A stretch of DNA of 64,000 nt from an uncultured Paracoccaceae bacterium. GTDB taxonomy: Bacteria > Pseudomonadota > Alphaproteobacteria > Rhodobacterales > Rhodobacteraceae. The stretch spans positions 186,001-250,000 of the forward strand of contig CANNFU010000001.1 of assembly GCA_947503965.1 (NCBI GenBank), read 5' to 3'. The position numbers and the translations under genes are program-made. Under the pieces are notes generated by a model. That model saw only the letters and a program-made list of their open reading frames with translations. It had not been told where the DNA came from and did not search any database. How positions within the stretch are numbered: the stretch's first letter is position 1; each line of letters starts with the position of its first letter. This document shows, one piece after another, positions 28,625 through 38,402 of this stretch.

Positions 28625-29932
28625 CTACGCCAATGGATGCGGGCATTGGTTCAGCCCGGCTTCGTCAAGCGGTTGATTCCGCAGCCCCCATTTCACCGGT
28701 GCATCAAACAACCGTGCCCCGCCATAGCGCCCCTGCCCAAAACCGAAGTGGATGGGTTGGAACCCTGTAATGATCACCCGTACCACACGCGGGCCAAGGG
28801 CGGCGATGTCCGGTGGGGTGATATCGGCATAGGCGACACGCGCCCCTGATTGCACAGCCTGTTCAACAACCGCATCGATACGTTCGGGCGTATCTGCCTC
28901 TGGTGGCTTTGGCAAATCGTGCAAATCACAAAGCGCTGCGTGATCGTCGAGAAAGTCGAACTCCTCCGCGTGGGCCGGGATCGTGTGATACAGCGGATGA
29001 TCATTCAGTGTCTGCACCGCCTCGTAACTCGTCAGCCGGGATTCATAGTCATCCATCTGCATCCGCATGACCATGCCGGCACGCAGTTGGCAAAGCTCTG
29101 ACACAGCCTTGTCAACGGCCACGACCGGGTCCGCATCGCAACCCAACCCGATAACGCGAAAGATGCCACCCTCGCTTGGGTCCTCTGCAATGGCCATGAT
29201 GACATAAGCCGCTTGATCCGTGTGCAGCCAACGCAGACGGACTGTCACACCAAACCGTGCATAGTGCCGGATTGTTGCAGCCGCATTGCAGCCTGATGCG
29301 GGTGGCCGAATGCCGCGTGATGGCAACTTGTTCAGCCATGTTATCATAAAGGCGTCACGTTCAATGACTTCGTACAATCCGCCAAGGATCGCCTGATCCA
29401 GATCTTTGCCCGCGGCCATTCCGTTGGACGCGGAGGGTGTAAAGAAATCCTCCATCCGCGGTGGCGGGCCCAGTGCATAGACCTGCGACGCAGGCATTTC
29501 GACCGGATCGCCGCCGGGCAGTTCAACACCGGTGATCCACGCGGTTGGTGTATCGGGTGACCATGGCGGGAACGGAAAACCGGCCGCGTATTGCGCATCT
29601 GAATACAGCACACAAGCATTCGGTGTGATGGCATCTGCCACGGGTAAACCGACCCGCACGCGCTGCGGATCCCATTGGAAAGATGCGTAACGCTCAATCG
29701 CCTCGCCAAGAGCAGACAGTTTGGCCTCTGCCTCGGTCCGGCCTTTACCGCCGGTCACCCGCACACCGATCTGGGTCTGTTGCGTGCTGAAATGGGCCAG
29801 CGTTGCATTCCACAGATGCGGCGGGGTCGGCTCCTGCGGACCACGTATCTGCGGTATCAGTGCGGTGACAATACCACATCGGGCGCTGACCAGCGCGTCG
29901 GTCAGACGTGCTGCATCTTCTTCATCGGTCAT
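28625..29932 (-). CDS. YcaO-domain cyclodehydratase
   Basis: A 435-residue YcaO protein. In TOMM pathways it uses ATP to cyclise Cys, Ser or Thr of a precursor peptide into azolines. ATP-site residues are visible: the S73..GEAIER81 helix, YEVIERDAF (187-195) and SELCQLR (278-284). The C terminus ends PHPLA, close to but not matching the PxPxP tail of many partner-dependent enzymes. A longer frame starts at 29965, but the ATG at 29932 overlaps the ThiF-like stop as ATGA, so coupling favours it. Partner genes flank it on both sides. Confidence 0.92.
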   Translation of the reverse strand: MTDEEDAARLTDALVSARCGIVTALIPQIRGPQEPTPPHLWNATLAHFSTQQTQIGVRVTGGKGRTEAEAKLSALGEAIERYASFQWDPQRVRVGLPVADAITPNACVLYSDAQYAAGFPFPPWSPDTPTAWITGVELPGGDPVEMPASQVYALGPPPRMEDFFTPSASNGMAAGKDLDQAILGGLYEVIERDAFMITWLNKLPSRGIRPPASGCNAAATIRHYARFGVTVRLRWLHTDQAAYVIMAIAEDPSEGGIFRVIGLGCDADPVVAVDKAVSELCQLRAGMVMRMQMDDYESRLTSYEAVQTLNDHPLYHTIPAHAEEFDFLDDHAALCDLHDLPKPPEADTPERIDAVVEQAVQSGARVAYADITPPDIAALGPRVVRVIITGFQPIHFGFGQGRYGGARLFDAPVKWGLRNQPLDEAGLNQCPHPLA

Positions 29933-31062
29933 GTGGTTGCCTGCGCGGCTGCACAGGCCGGACATCCCGGTTTGCGCAGCACACTATGCTTTTCGACCCG
30001 CAATCCCGGCACTGAAATCTGCAGGAACCGGCCATCAAGGTTGGGCATGCTTGTGCCTGAAAGCCAGCCCAGCGCTTCGGCACCCAGCATGCCACCCACG
30101 ATATCAGCCGACATCGCCAGATTTTCGCGCCGCGCTGATAAATCGGTCTGGATCGTGCCCAAATAGTTCTCAATTGCGACGCGCGCAAACTGATTGGATG
30201 CAGCAGCCATTTCGCGCATGCGCCAGCACATGTAGCAGGGACCCGCATCGTGCCGGAAAAAGCCGGGGCCAACAACCAGTTCGGTTCCCTCCAACGATGC
30301 CGCGATCCATGGCAAAGCAGCGGCCTTACATGCCATATTCAGATACAGGGCCAAGGTCTGTTCACCCGACTCCAGACAACACAGCGCCAGATGCGCACCG
30401 CTCAACAGCGGCAACACACCGTTCGGGTCAGCAGGACGATGCGTATGATGGTGCAGAACGGTCGCCCCATCTAATTGCCCCAGTGTCGACGCCAGCGCCG
30501 CCGCCCGGTTTGTTCCGACGTCAGACCGCCGAAATAGCCCGGAAAAGTAAAGATCACTGGCCTGAACCTCGGCAGGATCGACAATGGTCAGTTGACCCAC
30601 ACCTGCAGCCACGAGACTACGCGCGACGACGGCGCCATGCATTCCCGCCCCGAACAACACGATATGTGCCGCTTGCAACCTTTGCTGCGCGGCCATGCCT
30701 TCGGGCGCTGTTTCTGATAGCCAACCCAATTGGGGTGTCCGGTCCGCTTGCTCATTTGGCTGTATGATCGTCGCCCCCTCTATCAATATTCCCTGATTGG
30801 CCAATGTGGCGAATGAGGCCAAAAGATCATCCTTGCTGAACAGATGCGATACCTGTTCGCAAATCGCATCAACATCCAAGGTGCCATCCAAAAGCGGGAT
30901 GACCTCTTGCTCAAATTCGCGAAACGACTGTCCCTGCAGGGTAAGGTTTCGCCGCCAAGAGGCAAGCCGAAGCGTCTCGTCCCCGCTTTCGTTCGCAGGT
31001 TCCGTCCAATGCAGAAAACAGGCGGGCAACAATGGCTTGCGCAGGGATGTGGCGGCCTGCAT
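29929..31062 (-). CDS. TOMM leader-peptide-binding / ThiF-like cyclodehydratase partner protein
   Basis: A 377-residue SagC/E1-like protein that delivers the precursor to YcaO. The N-terminal region (about 1-95) looks like a winged-helix leader recognition element (LLDGTLDVDAICEQVS). The ThiF fold follows, with GAGMHG (138-143) and an acidic end of the second strand (D162). Two CxxC pairs (276-279 and 367-370) should hold structural zinc. The start is uncertain: ATG at 31062 (used), TTG at 31080 or TTG at 31119; none has a strong ribosome site. First gene of the trio. Confidence 0.88.
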   Translation of the reverse strand: MQAATSLRKPLLPACFLHWTEPANESGDETLRLASWRRNLTLQGQSFREFEQEVIPLLDGTLDVDAICEQVSHLFSKDDLLASFATLANQGILIEGATIIQPNEQADRTPQLGWLSETAPEGMAAQQRLQAAHIVLFGAGMHGAVVARSLVAAGVGQLTIVDPAEVQASDLYFSGLFRRSDVGTNRAAALASTLGQLDGATVLHHHTHRPADPNGVLPLLSGAHLALCCLESGEQTLALYLNMACKAAALPWIAASLEGTELVVGPGFFRHDAGPCYMCWRMREMAAASNQFARVAIENYLGTIQTDLSARRENLAMSADIVGGMLGAEALGWLSGTSMPNLDGRFLQISVPGLRVEKHSVLRKPGCPACAAAQATT

Positions 31063-31314
31063 GGGTTCTTGTTGTGTCAAATGCCCTGCCCTATCGCCTT
31101 CTCTTTGCGTTCGCGACAATTGCTGCCGGAATGCATGTCAGAGTGCAAGGGTCAGCTTGCATCTGGCATCATCAAGGCTTCGGTTTCGCCCGGAGATGCG
31201 ACCTGACGGACGACGTTTTGTTTTCAATCAGCACGGGATCACGGCGTACAAGACTCTGCAGCATAAACGCGATGTGTGGGCTGTCGGTCATATTTCCGCA
31301 AAATGAGGGGCAGA
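31063..31314. other. Gap between RiPP genes and tRNA-Thr with two candidate mini-ORFs
   Basis: About 250 bases upstream of the ThiF-like gene. On the minus strand there is a 39-codon frame at 31172-31291 (MTDSPHIAF start; Ser/Thr cluster near its end) and a 23-codon frame at 31091-31162 containing CTLTC. Neither has a strong ribosome site. Either could be a precursor, but the support is positional only. Confidence 0.3.
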
Positions 31315-31389
31315 TGGTGCTGTGAGAGAGGATTGAACTCTCGACCTCACCCTTACCAAGGGTGTGCTCTGCCACTGAGCTACCACAGC
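31315..31389 (-). tRNA. tRNA-Thr (GGT anticodon)
   Basis: Read on the minus strand, a 75-base cloverleaf fits. The acceptor stem is GCTGTGG/TCACAGC, the anticodon loop TTGGTAA lies between CACCC and GGGTG giving anticodon GGT, the T-arm contains GTTCAATCC, and the CCA end is encoded (31315-31317). The RiPP genes lie just 3' of it on the same strand. Confidence 0.95.
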
Positions 31390-31476
31390 ATCCGTGGATC
31401 GGGGAATTAGCCCCAAATGCGTAAGGGCGCAAGCCCTGACTGGACCCTTTTTGCCCATATTGCTAACAGGGTTGTC

Positions 31477-31626
31477 ATGAACGAAAAACACAGCAGCAAG
31501 GCCAAAGCGGTCGCCCCAACAACCCGCGAAGACCGGTTGAAGGCCGCGCTTAAGGCCAATATGGCCAAACGCAAGGCACAGGCCCGCGCACGCGCGGCAG
31601 ATAAAAATAATAAAGAGAAAGAGTAG
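31477..31626 (+). CDS. Small conserved basic protein upstream of murA
   Basis: A 49-residue, strongly charged protein rich in Lys, Arg and Ala (AALKANMAKRKAQARARAADK), probably helical and cytoplasmic. The ATG at 31477 has AGGG upstream; the frame itself opens at 31417, inside the tRNA leader region. It ends 6 bases before murA, so it is probably co-transcribed. Function not recognised. Confidence 0.7.
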   Translation: MNEKHSSKAKAVAPTTREDRLKAALKANMAKRKAQARARAADKNNKEKE

Positions 31627-31632
31627 GCAGTC

Positions 31633-32898
31633 ATGGATTCCATTGTGGTCAAAGGCGGTACACCGCTTAAGGGGCAGATACAGATTGCAGGGGCCAAGAA
31701 TGCCGCCCTGACGCTGATGCCCGCAACGCTGCTCTCGGAAGAGCCGCTGACGCTGACGAACGCACCACGTTTGTCCGACATGAAAACCATGACCGCCCTT
31801 TTGCAATCACTTGGCGTCGAAGTAACGGCCATGAAGGACGGTAATGTGCAGGTGCTGTCATCGCACGCCATCACCTCGACCACCGCAGATTACGAGATTG
31901 TGCGCAAGATGCGTGCGTCGAACCTTGTCTTGGGTCCGCTATTGGCTCGGCATCATCGGGCCATCGTGTCCTTGCCGGGGGGCTGTGCGATCGGTGCGCG
32001 GCCGATGGATATACACGTCACCGCGCTTGAGGCATTGGGGGCAGAGATTGAGCTGAAGGATGGCTATCTGCATGCGACAGCAAAGGGCGGCTTGAAGGGC
32101 GCACGGGTACCGCTGCGCTTTGCCTCGGTAGGTGCCACCGAAAACGTGCTGATGGCCGCCACCCTCGCCAAAGGCACCACCGTGATTGAAAACGCCGCTC
32201 GCGAACCCGAAATTGTGGATCTGGCGAAATGCCTTCGGGCGATGGGGGCCCAGATTGATGGCGAAGGAACGTCGACCGTTACCGTGCAGGGTGTCGACCG
32301 CCTTGGGGCTGCGACCCACCCGGTCGTCACTGATCGCATTGAACTGGGGACATACATGCTGGCCCCCGTGTTCGCAGGCGGCGAGGTAGAGTGCCTGGGC
32401 GGCAGACTGGACCTTGTCGAGTCATTTGTCGAAAAACTGCATGCTGCCGGTGTTGATGTGACCGAGACCAAAAACGGGCTGCTGGTAAAGCGGTCAAACG
32501 GACGTGCGAAGGCTGTGAATGTCACGACAGCGGTCTTCCCTGGCTTCCCCACCGATTTGCAGGCGCAAATGATGGCGATGCTGTGCACCGCGGAAGGGAC
32601 ATCCGTATTGGAAGAAAAGATTTTCGAAAACCGCTTCATGCATGCACCAGAATTGATCCGCATGGGCGCAGATATCGAGGTACACGGCGGCACGGCGACA
32701 GTGCACGGCGTCGAGCGGCTGAAAGGCGCACCCGTGATGGCAACGGATTTGCGCGCCTCTGTGTCGTTGATCCTGGCTGGCCTCGCGGCTGAGGGGGAGA
32801 CGGTCGTCAGTCGCGTCTATCACCTTGACCGCGGTTACGAGCATGTCGAGGAAAAGCTGGGCGCCGTGGGTGCCAAGATTGAACGGGTGTCGCGATGA
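31633..32898 (+). CDS. murA: UDP-N-acetylglucosamine 1-carboxyvinyltransferase
   Basis: First committed step of peptidoglycan synthesis: transfer of enolpyruvyl from PEP to UDP-GlcNAc. 421 residues, the normal length. The opening [19 protein letters not shown], the catalytic Cys loop [11 protein letters not shown] (fosfomycin target, Cys present) and the [13 protein letters not shown] repeat are all seen. It overlaps the DUF2948 gene by 4 bases. Confidence 0.97.
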   Translation: MDSIVVKGGTPLKGQIQIAGAKNAALTLMPATLLSEEPLTLTNAPRLSDMKTMTALLQSLGVEVTAMKDGNVQVLSSHAITSTTADYEIVRKMRASNLVLGPLLARHHRAIVSLPGGCAIGARPMDIHVTALEALGAEIELKDGYLHATAKGGLKGARVPLRFASVGATENVLMAATLAKGTTVIENAAREPEIVDLAKCLRAMGAQIDGEGTSTVTVQGVDRLGAATHPVVTDRIELGTYMLAPVFAGGEVECLGGRLDLVESFVEKLHAAGVDVTETKNGLLVKRSNGRAKAVNVTTAVFPGFPTDLQAQMMAMLCTAEGTSVLEEKIFENRFMHAPELIRMGADIEVHGGTATVHGVERLKGAPVMATDLRASVSLILAGLAAEGETVVSRVYHLDRGYEHVEEKLGAVGAKIERVSR

Positions 32899-33374
32899 AC
32901 AATGATGCGCGGTTCGAGGATGGTCGCGAGAGACCACTGCGTCTGAAAGCGCTGGATACAGAAGATCTCGCAGTGATTGCAGCATTGGTACAGGATGCGG
33001 TGTTTCCGGCCGGTGAAATGCGCTGGGATCGCAAAACGCGACGTTTTGCGATCCTGTTGAACCGCTTTCGCTGGGAAGATGCCCCGAATGCGACCGCAAG
33101 ACGCCGTGAATTTGAAAGGGTGCAGGCGGTTTTGGCGTTTGAGGACGTGATGCGTGTGCAGTCACAAGGTATAGATAAGTCAGATCAGGACATGGTGTTT
33201 TCACTGTTGTCCATCGCATTCATCCCTGACGCAGATGGCACAGGTCGCGTGGAACTGACGCTGGCCGGGGATGGGGTGATCGCCCTCGAGGTCGAGGCGC
33301 TGGAGGCGGTATTGCGCGATGTCACCCGGCCCTATGCCGCCCCATCAGGCAAGGCCCCATCTCATCCCGATTAG
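32895..33374 (+). CDS. DUF2948 family protein
   Basis: A 159-residue cytosolic protein with the family opening [22 protein letters not shown] and the [14 protein letters not shown] strand. The function is unknown. It overlaps the end of murA by 4 bases; the murA-DUF2948 pair is a recurring arrangement in this group. No membrane segment or catalytic motif is seen. Confidence 0.85.
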   Translation: MNNDARFEDGRERPLRLKALDTEDLAVIAALVQDAVFPAGEMRWDRKTRRFAILLNRFRWEDAPNATARRREFERVQAVLAFEDVMRVQSQGIDKSDQDMVFSLLSIAFIPDADGTGRVELTLAGDGVIALEVEALEAVLRDVTRPYAAPSGKAPSHPD

Positions 33375-33727
33375 AGGTTCGGTATACCACCAAATTGAGA
33401 TACCTGGCATTGCATTGCTATCTAACGGGGCACCGCCGCATCGTATCTCGTTTATTGACCAGACCCTTTTCGACGTGGTTTGTGAAACCCGCAAACGCAT
33501 GTAAGTGAAACGGCATGACCTTTCCTGCGATAGAACATCGTCCTCAGAATCTGAACCATACCTTGGCTGAGGTCCCGCCCGATTGATAAATCGGGCAGCC
33601 CCCGACCGCCCCAATGGGCGGGGGCTTCACCCCCACCCGCGGTAGAGGACTGCCCTCGCGCTTCTAAACTAGCATTGCAGATCAATTGGGCGACTCTCTC
33701 GCAACAAACCGCGCCCGCTGCTTAGAC
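33375..33727. other. Gene-free stretch with tandem hairpins
   Basis: About 350 bases between DUF2948 and the rpmG terminator. No frame here has coding support. It contains two adjacent stem-loops (33577-33626). The hairpins and GC-rich tail resemble the right end of an IS200/IS605-type element, but no tnpA or tnpB sequence was found. Confidence 0.4.
33577..33626. repeat. Two adjacent stem-loops
   Basis: Stem one: GCCCGATT (33577-33584) with AATCGGGC (33589-33596), loop GATA. Stem two: AGCCCCC (33597-33603) with GGGGGCT (33620-33626), with an inner GCCC/GGGC pair and loop CAAT. They abut without spacing. Not followed by a T tract on either strand, so a simple terminator is unlikely. Confidence 0.6.
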
Positions 33728-33754
33728 AAAAAAGGCCGCGCAAGCTGCGCGGCC
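33728..33754 (-). terminator. Terminator of rpmG
   Basis: A near-perfect GC stem of GGCCGCGC type (33734-33754) followed on the minus strand by six T residues (33728-33733), 26 bases past the rpmG stop. Classic intrinsic terminator. Confidence 0.9.
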
Positions 33755-33780
33755 CCGTCACTGTCCAGAATGGCGATCGT

Positions 33781-33948
33781 TTACTTGATCTTGCCTTCTT
33801 TATATTCCACGTGCTTGCGCACGACGGGATCGTACTTTTTGATGACCATCTTTTCGGTCATGGTACGTGCATTCTTTTTGGTCACATAGAAATGCCCGGT
33901 CCCCGCGGTGGAGTTCAGGCGGATCTTGATGGTGGTTGGCTTCGCCAT
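33781..33948 (-). CDS. rpmG: 50S ribosomal protein L33
   Basis: A 55-residue basic ribosomal protein. The sequence begins [18 protein letters not shown], continues through [11 protein letters not shown] and ends EYKEGKIK, as in alphaproteobacterial L33. The Cys zinc ligands of some L33 forms are absent, so this is the zinc-independent type. The gene is monocistronic with its own terminator. Confidence 0.95.
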   Translation of the reverse strand: MAKPTTIKIRLNSTAGTGHFYVTKKNARTMTEKMVIKKYDPVVRKHVEYKEGKIK

Positions 33949-34068
33949 GTCTCATCTCTCCTGGTTGCGGGCCGGATGCGGCACAACGCATAAATCTGAT
34001 TGAAGCTGCCTTTTACGCGCGGGCGGGCGCGAGTCAACCGCAAACCCACGTCATACAGGATGTTTCAT

Positions 34069-34440
34069 GCGCGGATGGCCTGTAAGCCGGATTCTGTCCT
34101 CCGCAGTTGCCTGTGGATGGATGACCATTCATCTAAGGTGCCTGTTACCAGACACCCTCTAGCTGCCAACCCGGACCTGCTCGGGCTCAAGCAGCCCTGT
34201 CTTGCGACGCGCGATCCCTATTTGGCATTGCTCCCGGTGGGGCTTGCCGTGCCGCTTGCGTTGCCGCTCGCGCGGTGGGCTCTTACCCCACCGTTTCACC
34301 TTTCCCTTGCATGCAAGGTAGTCTGTTCTCTGTGGCGCTTTCCCTGGGGTTGCCCCCGCCGGGTGTTACCCGGCACCGTGCTTTTTGGAGTCCGGACTTT
34401 CCTCGAACCCGAAGGCCCGCGATCATCCAGCCATCCGCGC
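34069..34440 (-). ncRNA. rnpB: RNase P RNA (class A)
   Basis: The catalytic RNA of RNase P, about 370 bases. On the minus strand the 5' end GCGCGGATGGC pairs with the 3' end GGCCATCCGCGC (P1). The GAGGAAAGTCCGGACTCC box near the 5' end and ACAGAATCCGGCTTACAGGCC near the 3' end are the universal bacterial P4 regions. Ends are placed by the P1 pairing. Confidence 0.95.
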
Positions 34441-34450
34441 AAGAAATCAG

Positions 34451-35131
34451 TTAGGTGGACGCCGCGTTGACGTCAACGGGAAAACGGCGGGCCAGATCTG
34501 TGATCATCCCTGCATCCACCGGGTCAAGCGGGCCAGCGGCGGCGGGCCTGAAACGCATCCGAAATACCTGCAAAAGCAGATCCTCATCAGCCTCGGCGGT
34601 GTAGCCAAAGGCCCGCATCATGGACATAAACTTTGCCGTGTCACCTGTTTGCATTGCCGGCCAGACCGCCAACCCCTCCAGCGCGAGTCTGCGCCAGTCA
34701 AACCGCACGCCGGGATCAATCTTGCGGCCCGGCGCCATATCCGAATGCCCGATCACCCGTTCGGGGCGGATATCCCAGCGGGCGCGAATAGCTTTCAGAA
34801 GATCGGTCAGGGCGTCCATCTGTGCTGCTGCAAACGGGCTGAACCCATCATTCGCCAGCTCAATCCCGATGGAGTGGCTGTTCACATCCGTGACCGCCCC
34901 CCAACACCCTGCCCCGGCATGCCAGGCCCGCAGGTCTTCGGGCACCAGCGAAAGAACCTCGCCATCTGCGGCAATCAGATAATGCGCGGACACCTCTGTC
35001 TCGGGGTCGCACAAAGTCTTCAAGGCAGCCTGCGCAGCCGCCATCGCTGTATAATGGATCACCACCATATCGGGCCGCGCGCCATCCCGGCGCGGGCCAC
35101 AATTGGGCGACAGATGCGTGGTCAGTTTCAG
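34451..35131 (-). CDS. N-acetylmuramoyl-L-alanine amidase, AmpD-like
   Basis: A zinc amidase (Amidase_2 fold) that releases peptides from muramyl sugars during wall recycling. Zinc ligands are visible: His in VIHYTAM, His and Asp in IGHSDMAPGRKIDPG, with the Glu in HSIGIELAND. The first ATG (35068) would remove the conserved leader LSPNCGPRRDGARPD, which is encoded in frame just upstream. The only start that includes it is a CTG at 35131, overlapping the stop of the preceding gene as CTGA; 226 residues result. If the ATG is used the protein has 205 residues. Confidence 0.82.
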   Translation of the reverse strand: MKLTTHLSPNCGPRRDGARPDMVVIHYTAMAAAQAALKTLCDPETEVSAHYLIAADGEVLSLVPEDLRAWHAGAGCWGAVTDVNSHSIGIELANDGFSPFAAAQMDALTDLLKAIRARWDIRPERVIGHSDMAPGRKIDPGVRFDWRRLALEGLAVWPAMQTGDTAKFMSMMRAFGYTAEADEDLLLQVFRMRFRPAAAGPLDPVDAGMITDLARRFPVDVNAAST

Positions 35132-35856
35132 TTCTGGAACGCCGCTTTGAACGGGGCCGGGTCCCAGCCGCAGGCAAAGCCATCGCCATCCGGGTCAATG
35201 CCCAGACGATCCCTTTCCGGTCCACCACGGGCCAGGAAATCACGCTGTGCATCATCGGGTGTCGGGTATGCGGCACAATTGCGCTGGAACCGGTTCTGCC
35301 CGGACAGGATCGACCGGCTATACCATTCCTGCCCTTTCACATTCGGGGCATTCAGGGCGTATTCCACGATGTTGGGGCCAGTGTCGCTTGGGCGTTCGGG
35401 GACCGCTGTCGGCTGGATCTGTTCGCGCGCGGCGGCCTGTGCGGCCCGACGCTGCGCATCGCTTTCAATCGTTTCACGGTTGGCGACGGCATCAAAATTC
35501 TGTTCGTCCGAAATACCCGGATTGTTCAACAACACAGGTGCCGGATTGCCGGGTGTGGCATCCAATCCCTGTACGCGACCCGGATCAGCGGCGCTGTTGC
35601 GCGGGGCCTGTCCGATCCCTGCGGCAGCCAGCTCACTGGCTGGAATTGCGGGGCCACCGATGGGGCCTTGTATCGTGTTGACCCGAGGCGGCGGGATAAT
35701 AGATTGGCGCGGTGCAGACAGCGCGGCTTCGCGCCGTGCGCGCTCAAGCTCGAACTGGGAAAAGTCATCAAAACCAACGCCGCGCGGTGCAGGCTGTGGC
35801 GCACCGCAAGCTGACAAAACAAGCAACGCCATAGCCATCATGATGCCGGATTTCAT
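35128..35856 (-). CDS. Lipoprotein with C-terminal excalibur-like calcium-binding motif
   Basis: A 242-residue secreted protein. The lipobox is LSAC (residues 13-16), so it should be lipid-anchored. The middle is low-complexity and rich in Pro, Ala and Arg. The C terminus has a compact domain ending with DPDGDGFACGWDP, the DxDxDGxxC loop of excalibur domains, with a second Cys earlier (RNCAAYPT). It is directly followed by the amidase gene, suggesting an envelope role. Exact function unknown. Confidence 0.8.
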   Translation of the reverse strand: MKSGIMMAMALLVLSACGAPQPAPRGVGFDDFSQFELERARREAALSAPRQSIIPPPRVNTIQGPIGGPAIPASELAAAGIGQAPRNSAADPGRVQGLDATPGNPAPVLLNNPGISDEQNFDAVANRETIESDAQRRAAQAAAREQIQPTAVPERPSDTGPNIVEYALNAPNVKGQEWYSRSILSGQNRFQRNCAAYPTPDDAQRDFLARGGPERDRLGIDPDGDGFACGWDPAPFKAAFQN

Positions 35857-35896
35857 AAACGTTCACCTGTCAAACTGCTTGCCTCTTGGGTCAAAC

Positions 35897-37377
<1,481 letters not shown>

Positions 37378-37378
<1 letters not shown>

Positions 37379-37665
37379 TATTCAACCACCTTCGGAACAG
37401 CAAAGAACCCTTCGCGGGCATCGGGCGCGTTCTTCAACACAGCCGCTTGCTGATCACCATCGGTGACCACATCATCGCGCCGCTTGAGCCGTTGCGGGGT
37501 TACGGATGTCATCGGTTCCACGCCCTCAACATCGACCTCGTTGAGTTGTTCGATAAAATCAAGGATCGCGCTGAATTCACCCGCCAGTGCAGGCAGTTGG
37601 TCGTCTTCGACCTTGATGCGGGCCAGCTTGGCCACGCGGCGGGCGGTTTCGGTGTCGATTGACAT
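37378..37665 (-). CDS. gatC: Glutamyl-tRNA(Gln)/aspartyl-tRNA(Asn) amidotransferase subunit C
   Basis: A 95-residue helical belt subunit of the GatCAB complex, normal length. It has [14 protein letters not shown] and the [18 protein letters not shown] segment typical of GatC. It lies directly upstream of gatA on one transcript and 36 bases from the ceramidase-like gene. Confidence 0.95.
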
Positions 37666-37701
37666 GGGCCTCTCCGGTAAAACTGTTGCCCGCGTTTACC
37701 G

Positions 37702-38349
37702 CTACGCAGCACGGGTCGCAAGCATATGGCGACGGTAAACTTCGATCATCCAGCCCAGCATGACGCCGTTCAGGATATGCCAGAAAAAATGTGTACCGAT
37801 AGGCCAATGCATGCACAGTATTTCATCAACCGAGCGAAGCGTGATCGAAACACAAAGGATCGCAATACCAATCAGGAACCCTTCGGCAATACCAGGGCGG
37901 TGACGCAGCAGGATCGCGTAGAGCAGCAAAAGGATCGGTATGGTCCAGTAAAAGTTTGAAATCATTATAAAGGGGATTTGGTTGAGCACCGGAACCAGCA
38001 GGACTGCGTAGGGGATAAAACACGCCGTCGCGAATACCGCGAGCCACCAAGGCATCGGCACTATGTCCCGGTTGACCGCGAACAAATAGACCAGAATGAA
38101 GACGCCGATAGGGATCACATCGGCCATTGCCGACCACTGGGTCGCATGGGTGTGAAACAGGTAGCTGCCAACACCGATGGCAAACAGGATCGCGCAAAGC
38201 ACCCGCGCCATCGGTACGCCGGCGCTGCGCCCCCACATGATGATCGCAGCAATGACGAAAGCAAGATTTGTAACTGCATTAAGTGGTTCGGACCAATAGG
38301 AAAAATCCACCCTCTCGCAATATCCGTCGATCTGTTCGAACCAGTCCAT
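37702..38349 (-). CDS. Ceramidase-family (alkaline ceramidase-like) membrane protein
   Basis: A 215-residue protein with about seven hydrophobic segments. It carries the CREST-family residues: EPLNAVTNLAF, FHTHATQWSAMADVIPI and SVDEILC...GTHFFWHILNGV, where the His/Asp residues would bind zinc. Bacterial members may hydrolyse sphingolipid or other amide lipids; the substrate is not known here. Upstream of gatC on the same strand, divergent from the UPF0173 gene. Confidence 0.85.
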   Translation of the reverse strand: MDWFEQIDGYCERVDFSYWSEPLNAVTNLAFVIAAIIMWGRSAGVPMARVLCAILFAIGVGSYLFHTHATQWSAMADVIPIGVFILVYLFAVNRDIVPMPWWLAVFATACFIPYAVLLVPVLNQIPFIMISNFYWTIPILLLLYAILLRHRPGIAEGFLIGIAILCVSITLRSVDEILCMHWPIGTHFFWHILNGVMLGWMIEVYRRHMLATRAA

Positions 38350-38402
38350 CTTGCGCCCCCTTCAGTGACCGTTATCCTGACTGGAAAGCAGTGGAGGGCA
38401 AC

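Noticed and set aside
31315..31389. Possible attachment-site duplication of the tRNA-Thr 3' end
   Set aside because: No copy of the tRNA 3' end was seen near the far boundary of the RiPP trio.
31172..31432. 86-codon minus-strand frame across tRNA-Thr
   Set aside because: The first part is the tRNA gene itself; only the internal 39-codon frame starting at 31291 is retained as a candidate.
34000..34470. 156-codon plus-strand frame over the RNase P RNA
   Set aside because: It is the complement of the structured RNA gene and has no ribosome site.
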